From Isochrysis galbana (taxonomy: Eukaryota > Haptophyta > Isochrysidales > Isochrysidaceae): a stretch of DNA of 64,000 bases. The position numbers were made by a program, and so were the translations under genes. Within the stretch, counting starts at the first letter, position 1. Every line of letters starts with the position of its first letter. The stretch spans positions 372,001 through 436,000 of the forward strand of contig CM030939.1 in assembly GCA_018136815.1 (NCBI GenBank), given 5' to 3'. A model generated the notes under the pieces. That model saw only the letters and a list, made by a program, of their open reading frames with translations, searched no databases and had not been told where the DNA came from. Positions 28,131-36,491 of the stretch are shown here, piece by piece.

Positions 28131-28445
28131 CCCCATGAGCAATCTCCCAATAGCTCTCGGGGGATTTTCTCGGTCCCCCGATACCGAACCCCGGAAACCA
28201 AAGAAAAAGGAATGAAGGGGGGCAGGGGAAGAGGTGGAGAAAGGGAACTTAAGGGCGGTGTTAGTAGTAGCGGGGGATCCCGTCAATATAGTAGGTGTGT
28301 AGCCCAGAATCTTCAGATGTTTTTTTTTCTCGGTCCCCCGATAGCTCTCGGTGGGGCTGTTGGCGATCGGGAGAAAATATCCCCCCGATAGCTCCTGGGG
28401 CCCCCCGAGAGCTCCTGGGGGGCGTTGGCTCCTGGGGGGTAACAT
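28131..28445 (+). repeat. Repeat H (GATAGCTATC-rich), interrupted by a B tail
   Basis: Bases 28131-28183 and 28329-28445 together match the reverse complement of 41692-41822. The shared words are CCCCGATAGCTCTCGG, GGATTTTCTCGGTCC, GGCGATCGGGAGAAAAT and GGCGTTGGCTCCTGG. Confidence 0.7.
28184..28328 (+). mobile_element. Family B LINE, 145-bp 3' fragment with target-site duplication
   Basis: CTCGGTCCCCCGATA lies at 28169-28183 and 28329-28343. The insert is only the B 3' UTR (CCGAACCCCGGAAACC ... GAATCTTCAGATG plus T-run). It is a very short, clean 5'-truncated insertion. Confidence 0.8.
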
Positions 28446-28857
28446 TTATTATTATCACTGAATCAGGAATGAGCTCTGATGAAGAAGTGTGCCATAGCTA
28501 TGCTACCAGATGCAGATACATCCCGCAATTCGCCGAAAGGTGCACAGAATGATATGTGACCAAATGCAAATTTAACATAGCCATTGCCGAGCCGAAAGGT
28601 CGAAGAGCTCCTTCGCTAGGCTATCGTCAGGTCAGTTCACCATGCATTTGTGGAACCCGAAGGCACACAATGACCCATCATCTGAGCTACTAGCAGCAGC
28701 TGCATACAAGAAGGAGAACGACCATGAATGAAGTGATCTTGCGCACATTTCGAGCACGCATTGAGACATCAACGCACCAAGATGAGAATAATGGGCGTCT
28801 TAGGAGTTCATGTCACGATCATGAGTGGCATTGGTAGGGAACCTCCGTCTCTAGGTC
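28446..28857. other. 3' flank of enoyl-ACP reductase gene
   Basis: No gene or repeat is recognised; this is the probable 3' UTR and intergenic DNA. Confidence 0.4.
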
Positions 28858-30537
28858 TCAGTCTTGGCACTGAGCCACAGCCTTCGCCTGGACCATGCCG
28901 ACAGCATGCATTCCATTGTCAACATATAGGGTGACACCGGTAACTGCACCGAAGAAGGGTGACAATAAGCACGCTGCAACGGAGCCAACATCATCAGAGT
29001 AGAGATCCTTTTCCAGGGGCGCATTGGCACGGCAATAGTCGATACCGACCTCAATGAATGACTTCTTCTCTCCCTTCGAGATGGCAGAAGCAGCGCGTGA
29101 CTTGAGAGGCCCCGCGGAGATGGTGTTCACAGTAATGCCGTACTTGCGGCCAGCTTCGTATGCAAGCACGCGAGTATCGGATTCGAGGGCAGCCTTTGCG
29201 GATGACATACCACCTCCATAGCCAGGGATCACCTGCACCGAACGGGAGAAATGTGATCAGCGCAACAAGGCATGGTTCGGAACAGAAGGCGGTGTTGAAT
29301 GGGGAGTCAACCTCCCACAAACACCCACCTTTTCCGAGGCAATATATGTGAGCGAGAGGACAGAGCCACCCGGATTCATGATGGGGCCGAACTTGGAGAC
29401 GAGCGATACGAGAGAGTAAGACGAGGCAGAGGCAGCAGCGAGGTAGCCTGAGAGTGAAAGCAATGGCAACTCACTTGAGGCTAACGGACGTACTGAGTGT
29501 TCAACTCTGGTAGAGGATTGGCCACGAGCGGGGAAGCTGTACCAATGGCCGCCACCCTTGCAATGTCTAGGGATGGGCAACCTCGAACCTGCGCGGCTGG
29601 TTTCAAGTAGGGGCTTTTGGACCTCCGGACCATTGGCAAGAGAATGAACAAGAATATCAATCTTGCCGTAGTCGCCCTCGACCTTCTTGGCGACCTCCTC
29701 AATCGAGAAGCCGTCGAGGCCAGCATACCTGGAGGGCACAGAACAATGGAAACCATTAAGCAAGCAACAGAGTGTTGGGTGGAGGGCTGGAAACCATTAC
29801 GCAAGCAACAAAGTGTTGGATGGGGGGCTGGAGAGATGAACACATCTGCAGCGATCGCCGTGCCAGGCAATCAAGTAGTCAACGGTAGGAATTATGAGCA
29901 TAGCTAGCGGTCCTCACCGTTTGTTTGCGAGAACATCAGCTGGAACATCATCAGACGTGTCAAAGACGGCGTCGAGGGGATATATCTTTTCGATGACCAT
30001 TTTTGAGCCATCATTCAGGATCATATCCTCGTCAAACTTTCCCGATGCAAGTGACTTTTGGAAGATCCCAAGGACTGGTGGCCATGTACCCACGGTAATA
30101 GTAGCACCGGCATTGGCAAGCGCCTGAGTATGGGAGTGGAAGTGGGCATTGTATGCAAGTAGCAGTAGAGTGTTGATCTGTTGATCTGTTGTTGATATCT
30201 TGGGGCTTGCCCTCATGAGCAAGCTCAGGCAACAGCGAGGACGCGACGTTGACGAGGCAGCAAGTAGCACGCACTATCATGCCGATGCACATGATTTCGA
30301 CCATGCATTCATCAGTGTGCGCGTGTGGCGTACCTTGCAGATCGCCCAGCCATAGCCAGTGGAGTCTGCAACACCTGCAACAAAGACTGTCTTGCCCTTG
30401 AGGTCGATCTCAAGGCCCATCTGAATGTCGGTGGTCACGCGCGGCTGATCAAGCCTGAGTTGTGTCGGGCGCATCTGTGCGGCCAGAGGGCCAAGCGAGT
30501 AGCCGCTCACTGCCGAGGCGCAGAGAAGTAGCGACAT
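28858..30537 (-). CDS. fabI: Enoyl-[acyl-carrier-protein] reductase (NADH), plastid type, 5 exons
   Basis: Exons on the minus strand are 30537-30334, 30123-29918, 29728-29589, 29447-29329 and 29232-28858. All are GT-AG and the phases (0, 2, 1, 0) close, giving 347 residues. The enzyme reduces enoyl-ACP in type II fatty-acid synthesis. Visible motifs are the NAD-binding [47 protein letters not shown], the catalytic [16 protein letters not shown] with [12 protein letters not shown], and [19 protein letters not shown]. The amino end [16 protein letters not shown] looks like a signal peptide, with about 20 further residues before the mature domain, as expected for a plastid reached through the ER. 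The product is soluble and stromal by inference. Confidence 0.92.
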
Positions 30538-30807
30538 CGAAACCTGAATAAGCAGAGGAGCCCGTGTCCGTGGTCTGGGCTAGGCCGGCTCGCTCGGCGT
30601 GGAGAAAGCTGGGTGAGGGGTGGTGTCACAGGGATAAACCAGACAGCCGGACGAGCATCGGGCGGGCGGGACAATGGGGGGGGGAGAGGCAGAGCGTTGA
30701 AGGTTGGGGGATGGAGGGGGGGGAGGCGCGGGGGACCATCGCGAGCGCGAGATCGACACTCCGACAGAGCTCTCGATTCCAAGACGTTCTCTACTCCTCC
30801 AGAGTAG
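30538..30807 (-). promoter_or_regulatory. 5' flank of enoyl-ACP reductase gene
   Basis: This probable promoter and 5' UTR is GC-rich with a G-run at 30675-30682. No TATA-like box is obvious. Confidence 0.35.
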
Positions 30808-31013
30808 AAGAGTGTCAGAGTTTTCTTGTTGTCCTAGTTTAATCCTAGTGCTAAGGGACCGTGCCTCATCGGCTCATCGGCAACTCGGCAACGGAGCCCC
30901 TACCCCGCGATGGGGGTGTGCGCGGTTGGTGCATGGCTCGTCCGGTGTATGTGGCTAGGGATGCTAGCCAACAAGACCTCTTACAAGACTACAATTTCTA
31001 ACGTGGTACCCCC
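30808..31013 (+). repeat. Repeat E, copy 1
   Basis: About 200 bp shared with 49977-50165: GTCAGAGTTTT, GGCAACGGAGCCCCT, GCGATGGGGGTGTGCGCGGT, TGGCTCGTCCGGTGTATG, GGCTAGGGATGCTAGCC and TCTAACGTGGTACCCCC. It lies about 270 bp upstream of the reductase start. A shorter copy lies upstream of HYOU1 (36362-36425) and a tail-only copy at 32833-32870. Confidence 0.75.
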
Positions 31014-31620
31014 CAACTAAGTTTATACTTAGTTCGCCCATGGGGGGGCACGAGCCCCCCTCTCTCTCCACTCCTCCCCTGCCATGGGGGAGGATCCACC
31101 CACTCTCCTGGCACGCCTGATGGCTTGCCAGGAGCACACAGCCATGCTGACCCATTCCTCTCCCCACAGGCCCGCCTGACTCGCCCGCCCTGGCCCGTCG
31201 TGGCCTGCCCATTCCTCTGACCAGCCCCTCCTCCCCCTGGGCCCCCCTGTTCAGGACCCCCCAGCCAGCTCCAGTCGACCCGCAGGGGCTCGGAGCGCTA
31301 GCGAGGGAGAGGCAGGAGGGGCCAGGGCCATGCCCCAGCCTCACCTGCCCCCTGAGCTGTGCTCCCAGGCCCTGCAGGCCATCTGGGGACCTGAGCGAGG
31401 GGCCGCAGGCGCGCGCCATGGGCCCCGCCGCGGGGAAGAGAGGAGGAAAAGGGAAGAGGGAGGGGAGGGGGGAGCGGCAGCTCTCCCCTCCGGCAGAAAC
31501 GTGTCTTCTCGCCCCGTTTGGGTAAGAGAAGACGGGGGCGCCAGAGCCAGGAGGGAAGGGCCGCGGCTCGCCGCGGCCACTCGCTCGGGCGAGGGAGATT
31601 AGCGCTCTAGGCCCCTAAAC
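31014..31620 (+). mobile_element. Family D-like element, 5' half
   Basis: Starts with the hairpin AACTAAGT, TTAT, ACTTAGTT, then CGCCCATGG and a G/C inverted repeat. The first 250 bp match other D copies. The later part (GCTCCCAGGCCCTGCAGG onward) differs, and no D 3' tail is present. Confidence 0.65.
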
Positions 31621-31737
31621 TCACGATTGCCCCCCCCCCCCTGCGTTGTTTTACCCGAAAGGGGTTTTCCCCCAGCGTGGCCTCGAGGAGAGGGTGTGCT
31701 GGGGTGCGTAGGGTCGGTGCTTGCACTGGGGGGAGGA

Positions 31738-32665
31738 CAACCTACTTTTATAAGTGGGGGACAATGGGGGCCTCGCGCCCCCCACACACCATCGCGGACA
31801 CCCCCCGGGGTGGGCCCGTACAATCAACCCCAGCCCCTGCCCTTTGGCAGGGGCAGGGCACTCAACAATCTGGCCCAGACCCTTCGGGGGCGCGGCCCGC
31901 GAGCCGCACTCCCACGCCCGCGCTGGGCCTGCCCTCGAGCTGACTCCCCCTCTGTCCCTGGTCGCCAGGCATACAGGTGTCTCTGGGCGGCTCCCATGGC
32001 CAGCGGGGCGAGCGTGGGAGAGGCAGGGGGGGCCAGGGGCTGAGCCCCAGCCTCCACTGCCCCCTGAGCTGCCCTTGCTGGCCCCCTGGGAGCCCCCAAA
32101 GGGCCCCTGAGAGCAGGCCAGGGCGCGCCGCATGGCGACGCGCCGCAGGGACGACGAAGGGAGAGAGTGGAGAGAGGGAGAGGGGGGGTTTTGCACCCCC
32201 CCCGATGGAGTGCGGTTAGAAACAGGCCCCGTTTGCGTTAGCAAACGGGTAGGGGGCGGCCGGCGACAGGCGGGAGAGAGAAGGGAGCGGCTCAAGCTCG
32301 AGGAGAGTATCCTGAAGGTGGCACAGGCTACTCGACTCGCAGTCGTTTATTTCTCGAGAACTGCTCACGGCGCGAGCTGGAAGGGCCGATCCTCTTTGTC
32401 GACGAGAGGTTCCTCCCCCCCCCCCCGGTGCTTTTTCCCGGAGAGTCGGCCGGCGTCGACCGGTCCGCCTCAATGGGTTTTCCCTCATTTTAACTTGTGG
32501 GGAGTTAGAATGGGAGCCGGGGGCTTGCGAGGGGGGAGATGTGGAGGGGTGCATAGGTGTATGTATCTGTGGCAACAACACGCGCCAAGGTGTACGGGCA
32601 GGTGCGCTGAGGGCTGTCGTGTTAGTACCGGGCTAGTGAGAGTAGTGGTACTAATGCTCAGTTAG
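31738..32665 (+). mobile_element. Repeat family R, copy 1
   Basis: Matches in reverse orientation the copies at 59540-60270 and 62690-63478. It begins CAACCTACTTTTATAAGTGG, then ACAATGG and a G-run/C-run inverted repeat (GGGGGCCTCGCGCCCCCC). It ends near GCTCAGTTAGATTATTAT. It has the same 5' design as D but a different sequence, and encodes no recognisable protein. Confidence 0.75.
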
Positions 32666-32880
32666 ATTATTATTGCACTGGGGGGGAGGACAAATATCGA
32701 GGGGAGGGGGCAATGCCCCCCCCCCCGGTACCACTCGGACACCTGGCTCGCCAGGCATGGCGGGAGTCCGGGGCTGAAAAGTTGTGTCCAATTAGCTAGT
32801 GGGGCTGGCTAGGATATAACATTTTAATTTTAATCTAACGTGGTACCCCCGCCGAGAGACCACCCCAACTTCTACAACCA
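32666..32880. other. Repeat fragments before the TIR end
   Basis: Contains a G-run/C-run inverted repeat (GGGGGCAATGCCCCC, about 32708) and the E-repeat tail TCTAACGTGGTACCCCC (32833-32850). No gene. Confidence 0.45.
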
Positions 32881-32950
32881 AAGTCGCGTTCCGTCAAAAG
32901 AGGGCCAGGTGATTTTTTGTTATCCATATGTGCTTGTTTTCTTTTTGGGT
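32881..32950 (-). mobile_element. TIR-family end next to the intact MGQYF gene
   Basis: AAAGTCGCGTTCCGTCAAAA, GAGGGCCAGGTGATTTTTTG, then TATCCATATGTGCTTG. The outer end faces left, so the element body would extend right, over the two genes at 33017-33985. Confidence 0.7.
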
Positions 32951-33016
32951 AGCCACAATAATTTAGTACAAAGCTAATCACGCTCCCCCACTCTCAACAC
33001 ACGCGGTAACCCCCAG

Positions 33017-33589
33017 CTACGCGGGCTGAGTTTTCATCTTCTTCGTCTTTTTCTCACATCCCTCTTCCTCGATGTCGTTCTGCTGGCAGGCGACGATGTC
33101 GCTTGGTTGATCTTGGGTGGCGAGGTCCGTGACGCGTGCGAGGACGGCCTTCTTGTTCTCCATGTAGAGTTTGCCAGCTGCTCGGTGCACTTGCACCATG
33201 GGATCCGTTTCGGCGTACGCGACCGCCATGATGTATTCCATGCAGAGGTACGCGACGGCGGCCTCGTCTCCAATGTACTTGGTCTTGGGGATCCTGTCGT
33301 ACTCGTCGGAGTAGTCGCCGACGAGCATGAGGGTTGCCTTGCACCAACGGCCCATGTATGGCTTGATGAGTGCCCACATCGACGGGTAGCGTTCCTTGGC
33401 CAGATCCACGCGGAAGTCTCCACATCCACGGCCCATGCCAGAGGCTGTGACGAGCAGCATCGCCAGGATGGCGCCGCTCATGCCCTCCTCCATGTCCATG
33501 TGTTCGCAGAACCTGAAGGCTGGGCTGCGGACCTCCTCGTAGGTGCGGTGACCGAGTCGCTTGGCGATGAAGACAAAGTACTGGCCCAT
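33017..33589 (-). CDS. MGQYF-family hypothetical protein, 190 aa, multicopy
   Basis: The ATG at 33589 has a good context (TTCACCATGG). The protein starts MGQYFVFIAKRLGHRTYEE, contains MSGAILAMLLVTASGMGRG, CGDFRVDLAKERYPSMW, YMGRWCKATLMLVGDYSDEY and YIGDEAAVAYLCMEYI, and ends in a Lys/Glu-rich tail. The MGQY start and the later GRW...VGDY spacing recall small uncharacterised proteins beginning MGQYY/MGQYW found in fungi, oomycetes and algae; that link is weak. Function unknown. A truncated copy lies at 26591-27966, and both copies have the same 3' flank ending in a TIR terminus. This suggests that the gene travels with, or sits at the edge of, a mobile element. Confidence 0.6.
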   Translation of the reverse strand: MGQYFVFIAKRLGHRTYEEVRSPAFRFCEHMDMEEGMSGAILAMLLVTASGMGRGCGDFRVDLAKERYPSMWALIKPYMGRWCKATLMLVGDYSDEYDRIPKTKYIGDEAAVAYLCMEYIMAVAYAETDPMVQVHRAAGKLYMENKKAVLARVTDLATQDQPSDIVACQQNDIEEEGCEKKTKKMKTQPA

Positions 33590-33634
33590 GGTGAAGGAGC
33601 GAGGCTTGTGGGGGAAGAGGAGAGTGAAGCGGAG

Positions 33635-33985
33635 ATGAAGGAATGGGTCTGTCGCTTCCTGAAGCGGCGCCGTGCCAACCCACAACCGGCGCCGCGCGTT
33701 ACGGCCCCCGCAAGCACCGCGCGCACCCAATTCAAGAAGCGCCACATCGACGTCGTCGATCGCCAGTGCCGCTTCTGCTTCCTTCACAAACACAAACTCG
33801 TCCAGAAGGATGACGCCGGGCGAACCTTTGTCGACTTCATCCTCTTCGAGAAGAAGGTCGACTCCCTCGGCCACGGCGCCCTCACCGACGACGAGATGCG
33901 CGACCTCAACTTTGAGAGATTCCGCGTCATCGACCCCAAGCGTGGCGATGAGAAGAAGTGGGGCATCCGCCTCGCACTACCCACC
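33635..33985 (+). pseudogene. Basic CxxC protein, divergent to MGQYF gene, truncated by LINE insertion
   Basis: The frame opens MKEWVCRFLKRRRANPQP and continues FKKRHIDVVDRQCRFCFLHK, DDAGRTFVDFILFEKKVDSL, LTDDEMRDLNFERFRVIDPK and DEKKWGIRLALP before joining family B sequence near 33985. Amino-acid composition is natural on this strand, while the antisense minus frame looks artefactual, so I take plus as coding. Only 45 bp separate its ATG from that of the minus-strand MGQYF gene. No family is recognised; CRFC could be half of a zinc site. The 3' part is lost. Confidence 0.45.
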
Positions 33986-35113
33986 ACCGGTAGCGGACGA
34001 ATACACATTAGACGGCAAGACGCCGCTGGACGGCATCGGAGTAGAACATATCACCGAGGCCCTCCAGCGGGTGAAAGGCAAACGCAAACACCTCAGGGGG
34101 CCGACCAAATGGGAGGAAAAACTCCAAACTTCAGGCGATACATGGGCGCACCTCGCGAAGCTATACACCTCGCCAATGATAACGGCGCGAGACATGCACC
34201 TACATTTCAAACACATCACGCATAGGAGAGTGGGCACATATAACCGCTTTCCGGGCAGGGACAACACGTGCCGTATATGTGGGGAAGCGGATGAATCCTC
34301 GATCCACCTAGGCGAATGCCCCAAGATAATTAACATCCTAGGCGAACTAAATAAAGTCGCACGATTCTCGCCTAAGGCGGAAAAAAGCAGAGAGGAAACC
34401 ATTATAGATAACCTATTCGTCTTCCCGAAAGGAGACGCCCCGAAAGCGATATGTATACTATACCTATTAGCTTGGAGATATATAATCACGGACTTCTATA
34501 GGATACATTACGACGGCTTAAAATTTTCGGAAGAATCAATACTGATAAGAACCATAGAGAGATACACCTTGCTGAGCAAAGCACTCCTATTCGCACAAGA
34601 AACCGATTCGGCGAGGACCGCCCAGGCGGGCATGGGCAGGCAACCCAAGAAAAGGATAGACATGAACGACTTGAGACCCATCTTCAATAAGAACGACAAA
34701 GGCGGACTTAAGCCCAGTACGGAGCTAGTGGAGCTAGCCACCAAGCTGGGAATCGTTCACGCCGTCGAGGAGATCAAGGAGCCAGACAAACAAAGCACTT
34801 GAAGCTTTGGCACGCCATTCAAAACTGACACTAGAGACACTAGGACCCCGACCCAAATATAACGGATAAGACGTAGACGGATGGACACACAAGACAATAC
34901 AGACAAACTCAAAAGGCCTGCCCGAACCCCACACTCCGAACCAGGCCTCAGGTAGTGTACCGAGGCCGGACCCCGGAAACCGAAGAAAAAGGAAAGAAGG
35001 GGGGCAGGGGAAGAGGTGGAGGGAGGGAAGTTAAGGGCGATGTAGATAGCAAAGGCATAGGTGTGACCCATAGCTAGTAGGCGAGTAGCCCTGAATCTTC
35101 AGAAGTTTTTTTT
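33984..35113 (+). mobile_element. Family B LINE, 3' part with zinc-knuckle C-terminus
   Basis: The coding part 33984-34802 reads EYTLDGKTPLDGIGVEHI, HFKHITHRRVGTYNRFPG, the zinc knuckle CRICGEADESSIHLGEC (CX2CX8HX3C), LAWRYIITDFYRIHYDGLKF and GMGRQPKKRIDMNDLRPIF. It is the region downstream of the reverse transcriptase in non-LTR elements. The 3' UTR (34803-35090) ends with TAGCCCTGAATCTTCAG and a T-run at 35104-35113. It is 5'-truncated, and no clear target-site duplication was found. Confidence 0.82.
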
Positions 35114-35504
35114 TTACTTCCAAAAAGCACTATCTATATCTAGTATCTAGCGCATCTAGCTAGATAATCTAGATAGCGCTAGGCCACTATTTGCATCTAT
35201 CTAGATAGCTGTGGGCGCCAAACCTAGTAATAAGCTATTAATAGGCACCTAACCAAGGCCGTAGGGCATGGGCGGGCTTGCCAGCACCTTGCGCAAGCAA
35301 GCCTTGCGGGCGAAACGGCAACTAACTATCGAGCTAACTACAGTTAAACATGTTTACTGTTATTCTATAACCCAAATAACCCGTATAGATATCCCAGCAA
35401 GAGCCCAAATATCCCTGAAATATCTAGAGATATCTATGTGGAGCAAATCCACCCAAATATCCAAGACAAATATCCGGATACTTGTGCTTACCCCTAGAGG
35501 GCTG
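35114..35504. other. AT-richer stretch with CTAGAT palindromes
   Basis: Contains overlapping palindromic words built from ATCTAGAT (35133-35215), including an inverted repeat CTAGCGC ... GCGCTAG, and repeated AAATATCC words at 35360-35475. No gene. Confidence 0.5.
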
Positions 35505-36152
35505 TGATGGCAGGGGCTGGTGAGGAGAGGCGAGGTTGTTGGGTACGAGTGTTACGAGAGCGAGAGCGACGAGAGCGAGAGCGACGACGGATGACGACTG
35601 ACGACAGGACGACGGACAGAGACACCCAGGAAAAACACCCCGACTCTCGCCCCACGACTTTCTCACATAACTCGACTGAAATCAAACCCAAACACTCCGA
35701 TCAGACAACGACGGACGACGATCAAAGGCCGATCTGTCGGCGATCCCGTCTGGAACGGGAATCGCACCATAACGGAAACGAGGGGCAATCTTGCTACGCA
35801 GGATTCCAAGAGACCTACCGAATAAGACGAGAGAAGTGCGATGTGCCTAAGGGGGAGATACGAAGAGGTCGCAAATCAAATAACCTGATTGCCCCCAGAA
35901 GCAGATAAAGAAACGCAGGGGAGATAGCAAATTAAACCTATTTGCGAGGCGCCTGGGAGGAAGAAAGGTGGGGAAACTTCCCTTCTCTTTCGAGAGAAAG
36001 AGAGAGGGCGCTCCACAACCCACGATCCCATGCATCCAAGCGAAGCTTTTGACCGAGAACGAGAGAAAGCAGAGAATTATAACGATAAATGCCGAACGAC
36101 GAAGAGAAGAGCGAAGAGCGAAGCCTAACGAGTGTCGATTCGCGAATGCGAC
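35505..36152 (-). mobile_element. Repeat family F, 5' region, copy 1
   Basis: Closely matches 51915-52547. Read on the minus strand it begins with the near-palindrome TGTCGCATTCGCGAATCGAC (about 36132-36152). On the plus strand it contains GAGAGCGAGAGCGACGAGAG repeats. No conserved protein is seen in this copy. Confidence 0.7.
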
Positions 36153-36361
36153 ACGATGGGCTGGTCACGAGGGAGCAGGATGGGCGAATGGGGCGAGCCT
36201 GTGGGGAAGGGAGTAGGGAGTGGGTCAGTAGGGCAGTGGCCTCCTGGCAAGCCATCAGGCGTGCCAGGAGGATGGGTGGTTCCTCCCCCATGGCAGGGGA
36301 GGAGTGGAGAGAGGGGGGGGCTCGTGCCCCCCCATGGGTCAACCAAGTATAAACTTAGTTG
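36153..36361 (-). mobile_element. Family D 5' fragment, minus orientation
   Basis: Reverse complement of the D 5' end, including hairpin CAACTAAGT, TTAT, ACTTGGTTG at 36340-36361, ATGG and the G/C inverted repeat. Confidence 0.75.
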
Positions 36362-36491
36362 GGATGCTGCTAGCTAGCATGCTAGCCAAGCAAGATGCTC
36401 TACAAGTCTATAATTATCAACGACATCGGGTCAGTCAAGTCCCCTTACAATCGACCTGCCCCGTGCCAGATCACACTCCCCGCGCCACGTC
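36362..36491 (+). promoter_or_regulatory. HYOU1 5' flank with repeat E fragment
   Basis: GGATGCTGCTAGCTAGC, ATGCTAGCCAAGCAAGATG and CTACAAGTCTATAATT resemble the end of repeat E. The HYOU1 ATG follows at 36492. Confidence 0.45.

Noticed and set aside
33590..33874. Amino-terminal extension of the minus-strand MGQYF ORF to 285 aa
   Set aside because: The plus strand has the natural-looking protein here, and the ATG at 33589 has good context.
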